A stretch of DNA of 20,371 bases, taken from the NCBI GenBank assembly GCA_900550235.1, contig URRQ01000038.1, forward strand, positions 1-20,371, given 5' to 3'. The notes under the pieces are model-generated. The model was not told where the DNA came from. It saw nothing but the letters and a program-made list of their open reading frames with translations, and ran no database searches. A program made the position numbers and the translations under genes. This DNA comes from an uncultured Lachnospiraceae bacterium (lineage in GTDB: Bacteria > Bacillota > Clostridia > Lachnospirales > Lachnospiraceae). Within the stretch, counting starts at the first letter, position 1. Each line of letters opens with the position of its first letter. Positions 14,312 through 20,371 of this stretch are shown here, one piece after another.

Positions 14312-15423
14312 TGGGAAAATCATTACAGAGACTGAAAGATGAAGCAATTGCAAATTTCCGATATGAAGGAATTCTGGTAGATGAACGACCATACGGAAGC
14401 GGACATATTAATGATACATTTCTCTTAACATTTGATATCTGCGGTATGGGAAGACTTCGAGTAATTTTACAAAGAATGAATACGAGTATCTTTAAAGAAC
14501 CTGAAAAACTGATGGAAAATATCATTGGAGTTACTTCGTATCTTCGAGACATCATTATTGAAAATGGCGGAGATCCGGAGAGAGAGACATTGAACGTAAT
14601 TCGTACAGTAGCGAACAGAGCCTTTTTCGTAGATTCTGAGGGTGGATATTGGAGATCCTACAAATTTATCGAAGGCGCTACAAGCTATGATCAGGTAGAG
14701 ACACCGGAAGATTTCTATCAGAGCGCCGTAGCATTCGGTAATTTCCAAAGATTACTTGCGGAGTATCCGGCAGAGACGCTCCATGAGACAATTGAAGGAT
14801 TTCATGATACAAAAGCCAGATTTGCAACATTTAAGAAAGCGGTAGAAGAAGACGTATGTGGACGCGTTGCTTCTGTGCAGAAAGAAATCCAGTTCGTTCT
14901 TGATCATGAAGATGTGGCAAATGTATTTGGCGATATGCTGGAAAAAGGTGAGCTGCCTCTTCGTGTTACACATAACGATACGAAGCTTAACAACATCATG
15001 ATCGATGACAAGACAAGAAAAGGTATTTGCGTGATTGACCTTGATACTGTTATGCCGGGACTTGCGATGAATGACTTTGGTGATTCTATCCGTTTTGGAG
15101 CAAGTACTGCAGCAGAAGATGAGCAGGATTTAAGTAAAGTATCTTGCGATATGGATTTATTCGATATCTATGCAAAAGGATTTATCGAAGGCTGTGCTGG
15201 TAAGCTTACAGAGAAAGAAATTGAGCTTCTTCCAATGGGAGCTAAAGTTATGACGTTTGAATGTGGAATGCGCTTCCTTACGGATTACTTAGAGGGAGAT
15301 CATTATTTCAAAGTACATAGAGAAGGACACAATCTTGATCGTTGCCGTACACAGTTTAAACTTGTAGAAGACATGGAAGCAAAATGGGATACAATGCAGG
15401 AGATTATTCGGAAATACGCATAA
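14311..15423 (+). CDS. nahK: N-acetylhexosamine 1-kinase (NahK/LnpB type)
   Basis: This 370-residue cytoplasmic kinase belongs to the aminoglycoside-phosphotransferase-like fold. The catalytic motif is HNDTKLNNIM (His221, Asp223) and the metal-binding motif is DLDTVMPG (Asp243, Asp245), both closely like the Bifidobacterium NahK, which phosphorylates GlcNAc and GalNAc at C1. The length agrees with the family (about 360). The ATG overlaps the stop codon of the nucleotidyltransferase gene (TAATG) and galE follows by 32 bases, so kinase, uridylyltransferase and epimerase form one operon. Substrate range is inferred from the family. Confidence 0.82.
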   Translation: MGKSLQRLKDEAIANFRYEGILVDERPYGSGHINDTFLLTFDICGMGRLRVILQRMNTSIFKEPEKLMENIIGVTSYLRDIIIENGGDPERETLNVIRTVANRAFFVDSEGGYWRSYKFIEGATSYDQVETPEDFYQSAVAFGNFQRLLAEYPAETLHETIEGFHDTKARFATFKKAVEEDVCGRVASVQKEIQFVLDHEDVANVFGDMLEKGELPLRVTHNDTKLNNIMIDDKTRKGICVIDLDTVMPGLAMNDFGDSIRFGASTAAEDEQDLSKVSCDMDLFDIYAKGFIEGCAGKLTEKEIELLPMGAKVMTFECGMRFLTDYLEGDHYFKVHREGHNLDRCRTQFKLVEDMEAKWDTMQEIIRKYA

Positions 15424-15455
15424 TCATGAACATTTAATTACAGGAGGGAATTATT

Positions 15456-16472
15456 ATGGCAATTTTAGTAACAGGTGGAGCAGGGTATATCGGAAGCCAC
15501 ACATGCATCGAATTGATCAATGCAGGCTATGATGTAGTTGTTCTTGATAACTTATGTAACTCAAGCAAAGAATCTTTAAAAAGAGTAGAAGCGATCGTTG
15601 GAAAACCGGTGAAATTTTATGAAGCTGATATTCGCGATGCAGAAGCTTTAAAAGAAATTTTTGCAAAAGAAGATATTGACGCAGTCATTCATTTTGCAGG
15701 ATTGAAAGCTGTTGGCGAGTCTGTAGCAAAACCATTGGAATACTACGACAATAATATTGCTGGTACTCTTGTACTTTGCGATGCTATGAGAAATGCAGGA
15801 GTGAAAAATATCATTTTCAGTTCTTCTGCAACAGTATACGGAGATCCGGCATTTGTTCCGATTACAGAGGAATGTCCAAAAGGACAGTGTACGAATCCAT
15901 ATGGTTGGACAAAATCTATGTTAGAACAGATTTTGACAGACCTTCATACAGCAGATCCTGAGTGGAACGTAGTACTTCTTCGCTACTTCAACCCGGTTGG
16001 AGCTCATAAGAGCGGAACAATTGGTGAAGATCCAAAGGGAATTCCGAACAATTTAATGCCATATATTTCACAAGTTGCAGTTGGAAAATTAGCATGCCTT
16101 GGAGTGTTTGGTGATGATTATGATACACCGGATGGAACAGGAGTACGTGATTATATCCATGTAGTGGATCTCGCAATCGGACATGTAAAAGCATTGAAGA
16201 AGATTGAAGACAAATCTGGAGTAAATGTTTACAATTTAGGAACAGGTAACGGATACTCTGTTCTTGATATGGTAAAAGCTTTCGGAAAAGCTTGTGGAAA
16301 AGAGATCAAATATGAAATCAAACCTAGAAGACCTGGCGATATCGCTGCATGCTATGCAGATCCTGCGAAAGCAAAAGCAGAACTTGGCTGGGAAGCGGAA
16401 AGAGGACTGGAAGAAATGTGTGAAGATGCATGGAGATGGCAGTCTAATAATCCAAACGGGTATGAGGCATAA
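15456..16472 (+). CDS. galE: UDP-hexose 4-epimerase (GalE) with Cys299
   Basis: This 338-residue cytoplasmic NAD-dependent epimerase has the NAD loop GGAGYIG (7-13), the SSSATVYGD segment and the catalytic Tyr149-x3-Lys153 (YGWTK), with the same numbering as E. coli GalE. Residue 299, Tyr in E. coli, is Cys here (GDIAACYADP), as in human GALE (Cys307). That position sets active-site room, and Cys permits UDP-GlcNAc/UDP-GalNAc as well as UDP-Glc/UDP-Gal. It is the last gene of the operon with the kinase and nucleotidyltransferase, behind an AGGAGG site, and a strong terminator follows. It would convert UDP-GalNAc to UDP-GlcNAc. Confidence 0.93.
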   Translation: MAILVTGGAGYIGSHTCIELINAGYDVVVLDNLCNSSKESLKRVEAIVGKPVKFYEADIRDAEALKEIFAKEDIDAVIHFAGLKAVGESVAKPLEYYDNNIAGTLVLCDAMRNAGVKNIIFSSSATVYGDPAFVPITEECPKGQCTNPYGWTKSMLEQILTDLHTADPEWNVVLLRYFNPVGAHKSGTIGEDPKGIPNNLMPYISQVAVGKLACLGVFGDDYDTPDGTGVRDYIHVVDLAIGHVKALKKIEDKSGVNVYNLGTGNGYSVLDMVKAFGKACGKEIKYEIKPRRPGDIAACYADPAKAKAELGWEAERGLEEMCEDAWRWQSNNPNGYEA

Positions 16473-16510
16473 AATACGGAAATACAACTATCAGAATTAG
16501 AAACCAAAAA

Positions 16511-16558
16511 ACAGCGCATGTAAGAGTACAAAGTACAGCTCTTGCATGCGCTGTTTTT
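16511..16558 (+). terminator. rho-independent terminator of the sugar-nucleotide operon
   Basis: ACAGCGCATGTAAGAG (16511-16526) pairs with CTCTTGCATGCGCTGT (16539-16554) with a single T-G wobble and a 12-base loop, followed by a T-run. The A-run before the stem also makes it usable from the other strand. Confidence 0.9.
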
Positions 16559-16628
16559 CTGTTGTCTTTCACTTTTTTGAGATTTTAGCATATGATAAAT
16601 CAGAATTGATGTAGAGGGAGCTGCTGTT

Positions 16629-17015
16629 ATGGACTACAAATTGCCTTATTACATGACTTATCCGATGCCGTTCGAGTATGATGATGAGAGAAAAGAGAGA
16701 CGAGATTTGGAATATATGCGGAGTATGTATCCGGAGGAAGTGAAGAAACTTCTGCCGTTTGTAGAAAGAGAATGCGATCGAATGGAATATGAAGGGAGTA
16801 TGATCTACGATGAGTATCCGGATATATTGGGAATTCGAATGATGTGCAGAAGGATTTGTGAAAAAATTGAAACGGATGAATTAGAAATGGAGAACATGGG
16901 GATTGCTTCAAAAGAGAGAAACACTATCGTGGAAGTGCTTCTTTTGCATGAACTCATGAAGAGAAGAGGCGAAAAACGTCGAAATAGACGGAGACTTTAT
17001 CCTGGATGGCAATAA
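16629..17015 (+). CDS. small charged protein of unknown function
   Basis: I do not recognise a domain in this 128-residue protein. It is rich in Glu, Arg, Met and Tyr, begins MDYKLPYYMTYPMPFEYDDERKE (first 20 or so residues aromatic, then charged) and ends with a basic run RRGEKRRNRRRLYPGW that could bind nucleic acid. It has no membrane segment or signal peptide. The middle is predicted helical, with repeated MxxMYPEEVKKLLPF-like and IRMMCRRICEKIE stretches. The start is supported by an AGAGGGAG site. Codon use resembles the neighbouring housekeeping genes, so it looks native and real. Confidence 0.65.
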   Translation: MDYKLPYYMTYPMPFEYDDERKERRDLEYMRSMYPEEVKKLLPFVERECDRMEYEGSMIYDEYPDILGIRMMCRRICEKIETDELEMENMGIASKERNTIVEVLLLHELMKRRGEKRRNRRRLYPGWQ

Positions 17016-17092
17016 AATAAAAGGTTTTTTTATAGACGGGGATATAGATTTGTGATAAAATACGTTTTCATAACAGAGAGTGGGGAAAATGT

Positions 17093-17596
17093 ATGAAAAG
17101 TATTATTTTGATTGGAATGCCTGCTGTCGGAAAGAGTACGGTGGGGGTTGTTGTTGCGAAAGGATTAGGATATGAGTTTATTGATACAGATCTTTTAATC
17201 CAAAAGCAGGAAAACAGGCTTTTGAAAGAAATTATAGAGGATGAGGGGATTGACGGATTTTTAAGAATTGAAAATCAGGTCAATCGTGATGTACAGGCTG
17301 AACGTGCAGTTATTTCTCCCGGGGGAAGCGTTGTGTATTGTCAGGAAGCGATGGAGCATTATAAAAAGATTGGCGTAGTAGTGTATCTTCGCGCTTCTTT
17401 TGAAACGATCAATAACAGGATCCGCAATGCCAAGAATAGAGGCGTTGTCTTGAAAGAGGGTCAGACGTTGGAGATGCTTTATGAAGAAAGAGTAAAACTT
17501 TTTGAAAAATATGCAGATCTTACGATCGATGAAGACGGAAAGGATCTTGGAGAAACGATCGATCTTGTATTGGAAAACGTGTGTAAAATCGTATAA
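17093..17596 (+). CDS. shikimate kinase-like protein
   Basis: This 167-residue P-loop kinase has Walker A GMPAVGKST (8-16), the Asp-Thr-Asp motif FIDTD (Asp31, Asp33), an FLRIE motif for substrate contact and a C-terminal lid followed by EERVKLFEKYADLTID, which parallels the shikimate kinase ERxPLYxxxAD pattern. Length is normal for AroK. Two key spots are changed: the family GGG is GGS (SPGGSVVY), and the lid Arg-Pro-Leu-Leu is RGVV. It could be a working shikimate kinase of the divergent clostridial kind or a paralogue with another substrate. A GTGGGG site precedes ATG. No other shikimate-pathway gene is in the window. Confidence 0.72.
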   Translation: MKSIILIGMPAVGKSTVGVVVAKGLGYEFIDTDLLIQKQENRLLKEIIEDEGIDGFLRIENQVNRDVQAERAVISPGGSVVYCQEAMEHYKKIGVVVYLRASFETINNRIRNAKNRGVVLKEGQTLEMLYEERVKLFEKYADLTIDEDGKDLGETIDLVLENVCKIV

Positions 17597-17632
17597 AAGC
17601 ATGGGGAGAATCACTCGACAGAAGAAAAATGT

Positions 17633-17660
17633 TTTACAAATAGAGAATTTATGCTATACT
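17633..17660 (+). promoter_or_regulatory. sigma-A-type promoter of murA
   Basis: TTTACA (17633-17638) and TATACT (17655-17660) are 16 bases apart, with an extended -10 TG at 17652-17653. Transcription would start near 17667, about 83 bases before the murA ATG. Confidence 0.75.
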
Positions 17661-17749
17661 ATATTGAGACTACGTGTAAAAACTGGGTAAGCTATTAGAA
17701 AAGAAATTATCATAAATTTGTAATAAATACGAAATAATTGAGGTGCAAT

Positions 17750-19042
17750 ATGGAGCAATATATTATTAAGGGTGGAACACCGCTTGTAGGGGAAGTGCAA
17801 ATTGGCGGTGCTAAAAATGCGGCTCTCGCTATTCTTGCGGCTGCGATCATGACAGATGAGACAGTGACAATAGATAATTTACCGGATGTGAATGATATCA
17901 ATGTATTATTAGAAGCTATGGCAGGCATTGGTGCGACAATCCAACGTATTGATCGTCATACAGTAAAGATCAATGGAAGCGGGATTGGCGATTTTAGTAT
18001 TGAGTATGATTATATCAAGAAAATCAGAGCTTCTTATTACTTATTAGGAGCATTGCTTGGAAAATACAACAAGGCAGAGGTTGCACTTCCGGGAGGATGT
18101 AATATTGGCAGCAGACCAATTGACCAGCATTTGAAAGGTTTTAAGGCTCTTGGCGCAGATGTTGTGATTGAACATGGTAAGATCATTGCGGAGGCAGAGC
18201 AATTAAGAGGAACACATCTTTATTTTGATGTTGTAAGCGTAGGTGCAACGATCAACGTTATGATGGCGGCAGCTATGGCAGATGGGCTTACGATTATGGA
18301 AAATGTGGCAAAAGAGCCACATGTTGTCGATGTAGCCAATTTCTTGAACAGCATGGGAGCGAACATAAGAGGTGCAGGAACGGATATCATCAAGATTCGT
18401 GGAGTGAAGAAACTTCATAAGACAGAATATTCGATTATTCCGGATCAGATTGAAGCAGGTACATTTATGTTTGCGGCGGCAGCTACCAAGGGTGATGTGA
18501 CTGTAATGAATGTTATTCCAAAACATTTGGAAGCTACTACGGCAAAATTAGTAGAGATTGGTTGTGAAGTAGAAGAATTTGATGATGCGGTTCGTGTTGT
18601 ATCCAAAGGACAGTTAAAACATACGCAGGTGAAGACTCTTCCATATCCGGGATTTCCTACAGATATGCAGCCGCAGATTGGTGTGACCCTTGCATTATGC
18701 AACGGAACAAGTACGATTACAGAAAGTATTTTTGAAAATCGTTTTAAATATTTAGACGAGCTTGCGAGAATGGGAGCCAACATTAAAGTAGAAGGCAATT
18801 CGGCTACTATTGAAGGTGTGGATGGATTTTCCGGCGCCAGAGTGAGCGCTCCGGACTTGAGAGCAGGCGCGGCTCTTGTAATTGCGGGTCTTGCGGCAGA
18901 CGGAATTACAATTGTTGATGATATTGTATATATTCAAAGAGGGTACGAGAGATTTGAAGAAAAATTAAGAAGTCTCGGCGGTATCATCGAGAAGGTATCC
19001 AGCGAAAAGGATATTCAAAAATTCAAATTTAAAGTAGGATAA
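17750..19042 (+). CDS. murA: UDP-N-acetylglucosamine 1-carboxyvinyltransferase (MurA)
   Basis: This 430-residue cytoplasmic enzyme transfers enolpyruvate from PEP to UDP-GlcNAc, the first committed step of peptidoglycan synthesis. Visible motifs are Lys22-Asn23 (GGAKNAAL), the active-site loop PGGCNIGSRPIDQHL with Cys117 (target of fosfomycin in Cys-type MurA), and the late catalytic stretch YPGFPTDMQPQ. I use ATG 17750, which has GAGG 6 bases upstream; a TTG at 17738 lies in the same frame but has no ribosome site. It has its own promoter and terminator. Firmicutes often have two MurA paralogues; which one this is cannot be told from the window. It consumes the UDP-GlcNAc that the upstream operon could supply. 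Confidence 0.95.
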   Translation: MEQYIIKGGTPLVGEVQIGGAKNAALAILAAAIMTDETVTIDNLPDVNDINVLLEAMAGIGATIQRIDRHTVKINGSGIGDFSIEYDYIKKIRASYYLLGALLGKYNKAEVALPGGCNIGSRPIDQHLKGFKALGADVVIEHGKIIAEAEQLRGTHLYFDVVSVGATINVMMAAAMADGLTIMENVAKEPHVVDVANFLNSMGANIRGAGTDIIKIRGVKKLHKTEYSIIPDQIEAGTFMFAAAATKGDVTVMNVIPKHLEATTAKLVEIGCEVEEFDDAVRVVSKGQLKHTQVKTLPYPGFPTDMQPQIGVTLALCNGTSTITESIFENRFKYLDELARMGANIKVEGNSATIEGVDGFSGARVSAPDLRAGAALVIAGLAADGITIVDDIVYIQRGYERFEEKLRSLGGIIEKVSSEKDIQKFKFKVG

Positions 19043-19112
19043 TATAAGAGGAAGTATTCGAGAGGACAATGTCATTAAGTTAAGGCGTTGGGATGCGAGG
19101 ACCTTCGAGGTG

Positions 19113-19146
19113 GGACATACAAAAAATGTATGTCCTGTCTTTTTTA
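19113..19146 (+). terminator. rho-independent terminator of murA
   Basis: GGACATACA (19113-19121) and TGTATGTCC (19127-19135) are a perfect 9-bp stem with an A-loop, followed by TGTCTTTTTTAT. Confidence 0.9.
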
Positions 19147-19178
19147 TATGAAGTGTACGGATTTGAGCACCACAAAAG

Positions 19179-19200
19179 CTCCTTCGTTTGTTCGGAGGAG
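19179..19200 (-). terminator. probable terminator of the transposase gene
   Basis: CTCCTTCG (19179-19186) and CGGAGGAG (19193-19200) make an 8-bp stem with one T-G pair and a 6-base loop. Read on the minus strand the stem is followed by CTTTTGTGG, a short U-run. It lies 26 bases beyond the transposase stop. Confidence 0.5.
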
Positions 19201-19226
19201 TAAAAAGATATTGCATTTTGGGACTC

Positions 19227-20371
19227 TTATGCTAATCTATAATTGAAAGGAACCACGCATGTTCCGACAGTTACTCGTAGTCGCTTTCGGTTGGGTCTTA
19301 TTGGAAGTAAGAAACGTTGAATTGTGGTTTCTATGTTATATGGCGGCTCATTTCCTCTATGCTTAAAAAAGTTTAGACAGATTTTTGTTGCCTGTGTGAA
19401 ATTGACCTGCAGTTGGTGGCTGCGGTCTTTTTCTTTTATGGATACTTTTTGGATAATACACATACTGAAATTGTACATAATTAGTCTGGCAAACACCTCC
19501 TGGAGAATAGAATTCTCCTTCTTGGAATGAAATGCTGCAAGACCTAATATATATTTCAACTCCCGAAAACCAGTTTCTATGCCCCAACGAAGCTGATAGA
19601 GTTCTTTCAAATCCATTACCGAAAACGTTTCTTCTGGAAGACTTGTCGCCAGTACTTCATAGTTCGTTTCTGATAGTTGAAATCTTACAAACCTTATATG
19701 CATTTCATAGTCAGGACATTTACTGTTTTCAATGTAGTCAAACCGATATTTTTTTGAAAAATATTTGTATACGCCAGGCATTATTGCAGCAGGGCCAGTC
19801 GAATGTCGAGTAATTACAATTCTTTTTGTTACATCGAATTCTGGTGCATCCGGCAATTCTAACCCAGAAAGTATTCCGTTACTAGTAATGTCTTTTACTC
19901 TTATGACATAATCAAACAGCCTTTCTTCAACATGTGCAAACAGGTTGTAGTTTTCAAATCCTCTATCTGCCAATAGAATGACAGGATGTTTTTCAGAAAT
20001 CCTATCTACAAGTTGGCATGCGGCATCATACTCGTTTTCTTTTAGCGCCTGTTGAATTACAACATCTAAAAAACGCTTATTGCAAACATCGTATAGTGCA
20101 TTTAAGTGGAGCGTTGACACGTGATTATCAGCAATCACATTGTTTTCTTTGGGATTATAAGGCAAGGTCAGATCACTTCCATCCACTGCCAACAATCGAT
20201 ACTGCTTAAATAATACTGGGTGATCATCTATACATTCATTGAATTTATCAAATAAATATCTGAATGCAGAATAATCCAATTTCTGACGTTGTTGAACAAA
20301 GGATGAAACAGTCGGAAAACCTTCTTGATATTCAAAAAAATTCCCTACTTCATATCCTAAACTATTACTAC
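19227..20371 (-). CDS. IS4-family transposase (5' end outside the window)
   Basis: The minus-strand frame is open from the window edge to TAA at 19229-19227, giving 380 visible residues. About 30 of these (including GFPTVSSFVQQRQKL) lie upstream of the first possible TTG start near 20279, so that codon is internal and the true start is off the edge. The DDE catalytic acids are in LAVDGSD and LLADRGFENY, and the IS4 signature is LYQLRWGIETGFRELKYILGL, which reads Y-x2-R-x3-E-x6-K exactly. The protein would cut and paste its own element. The visible part is intact, with no frameshift or stop. It is convergent with murA, separated by terminators from each side, so it should not disturb murA expression. 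Confidence 0.88.
   Translation of the reverse strand, partial: SNSLGYEVGNFFEYQEGFPTVSSFVQQRQKLDYSAFRYLFDKFNECIDDHPVLFKQYRLLAVDGSDLTLPYNPKENNVIADNHVSTLHLNALYDVCNKRFLDVVIQQALKENEYDAACQLVDRISEKHPVILLADRGFENYNLFAHVEERLFDYVIRVKDITSNGILSGLELPDAPEFDVTKRIVITRHSTGPAAIMPGVYKYFSKKYRFDYIENSKCPDYEMHIRFVRFQLSETNYEVLATSLPEETFSVMDLKELYQLRWGIETGFRELKYILGLAAFHSKKENSILQEVFARLIMYNFSMCIIQKVSIKEKDRSHQLQVNFTQATKICLNFFKHRGNEPPYNIETTIQRFLLPIRPNRKRLRVTVGTCVVPFNYRLA

Larger units (their letters stand above)
19147..20371 (-). mobile_element. partial IS4-type insertion sequence
   Basis: The transposase gene and its terminator define one side of an insertion sequence that continues past the right edge. The left end must lie between the murA terminator and about 19178, but without the right end the terminal inverted repeats and target duplication cannot be fixed, so the left coordinate is an outer limit. 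Confidence 0.6.

Noticed and set aside
17014..17029. 16-base exact match (AAAATAAAAGGTTTTT) with positions 4-19
   Set aside because: Low-complexity AT-rich sequence in two unrelated intergenic places, with no shared flanks; probably chance.
19227..20279. Complete transposase starting at 20279
   Set aside because: That codon is TTG, and the frame stays open with transposase-like sequence to the window edge, so the gene is cut by the window.
1..20371. CRISPR array, tRNA, rRNA or prophage genes
   Set aside because: No regularly spaced repeats, cloverleaf sequences, ribosomal RNA stretches or phage structural proteins were seen.

Overview
The window looks like part of the chromosome of a gut Lachnospiraceae (Clostridia), plausibly a mucin-associated Mediterraneibacter/Ruminococcus-type organism; the genus is a guess. 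The grounds are strong AGGAGG ribosome sites, sigma-A-like promoters, moderate-to-low GC, a GH31 enzyme with FN3, CBM32, dockerin and cohesin modules, a lacto-/galacto-N-biose type sugar-nucleotide operon, an Rpn-family protein and a YesL/DUF624 protein.

Region 1 (1-6491) is the most unusual part: an apparently complete ribosomally synthesised, post-translationally modified peptide (RiPP) locus. A 27-residue Lys-rich peptide ending QCCNW (76-159, easily missed by gene callers) is followed by two different radical SAM/SPASM maturases, an acyl-carrier-like protein with an intact DSL serine motif, a BtrH-N-like Cys/His/Asp protein, and a three-gene ABC-2 exporter. No terminator separates them, and most neighbours overlap or nearly touch. 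Two mutually exclusive hairpins lie between the peptide gene and the first maturase. The five peptide and maturation genes are clearly more AT-rich and AUA-rich than the rest of the window, and the composition changes at or just inside the exporter. This suggests a maturation cassette placed in front of an older exporter operon.

Region 2 (6478-10640) is a 1355-residue GH31 enzyme. It resembles the alpha-N-acetylgalactosaminidase branch of GH31 and overlaps the exporter ATPase by 14 bases. It has extracellular-type accessory domains but no visible signal peptide. Two hairpins follow it, the second a perfect 17-bp REP-like palindrome.

Region 3 (10641-13265) holds an Rpn-family PD-(D/E)XK protein behind a clear promoter and a TGTGA-N6-TCACA palindrome, then a divergent pair: a YesL-like membrane protein (minus strand) and an unrecognised membrane-anchored protein (plus strand).

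Region 4 (13385-16558) is a compact operon: sugar-1-phosphate nucleotidyltransferase, NahK/LnpB-type N-acetylhexosamine kinase, and GalE. GalE has Cys299 at the position that allows N-acetylated substrates. With the GH31 enzyme this would make a GalNAc salvage route (GalNAc to GalNAc-1-P to UDP-GalNAc to UDP-GlcNAc), and the nearby MurA consumes UDP-GlcNAc.

Region 5 (16629-19146) holds a small conserved-looking unknown protein, a divergent shikimate-kinase-like protein and MurA with its own strong promoter and terminator. Region 6 (about 19147-20371) is one side of an IS4-type insertion sequence whose transposase runs off the right edge.
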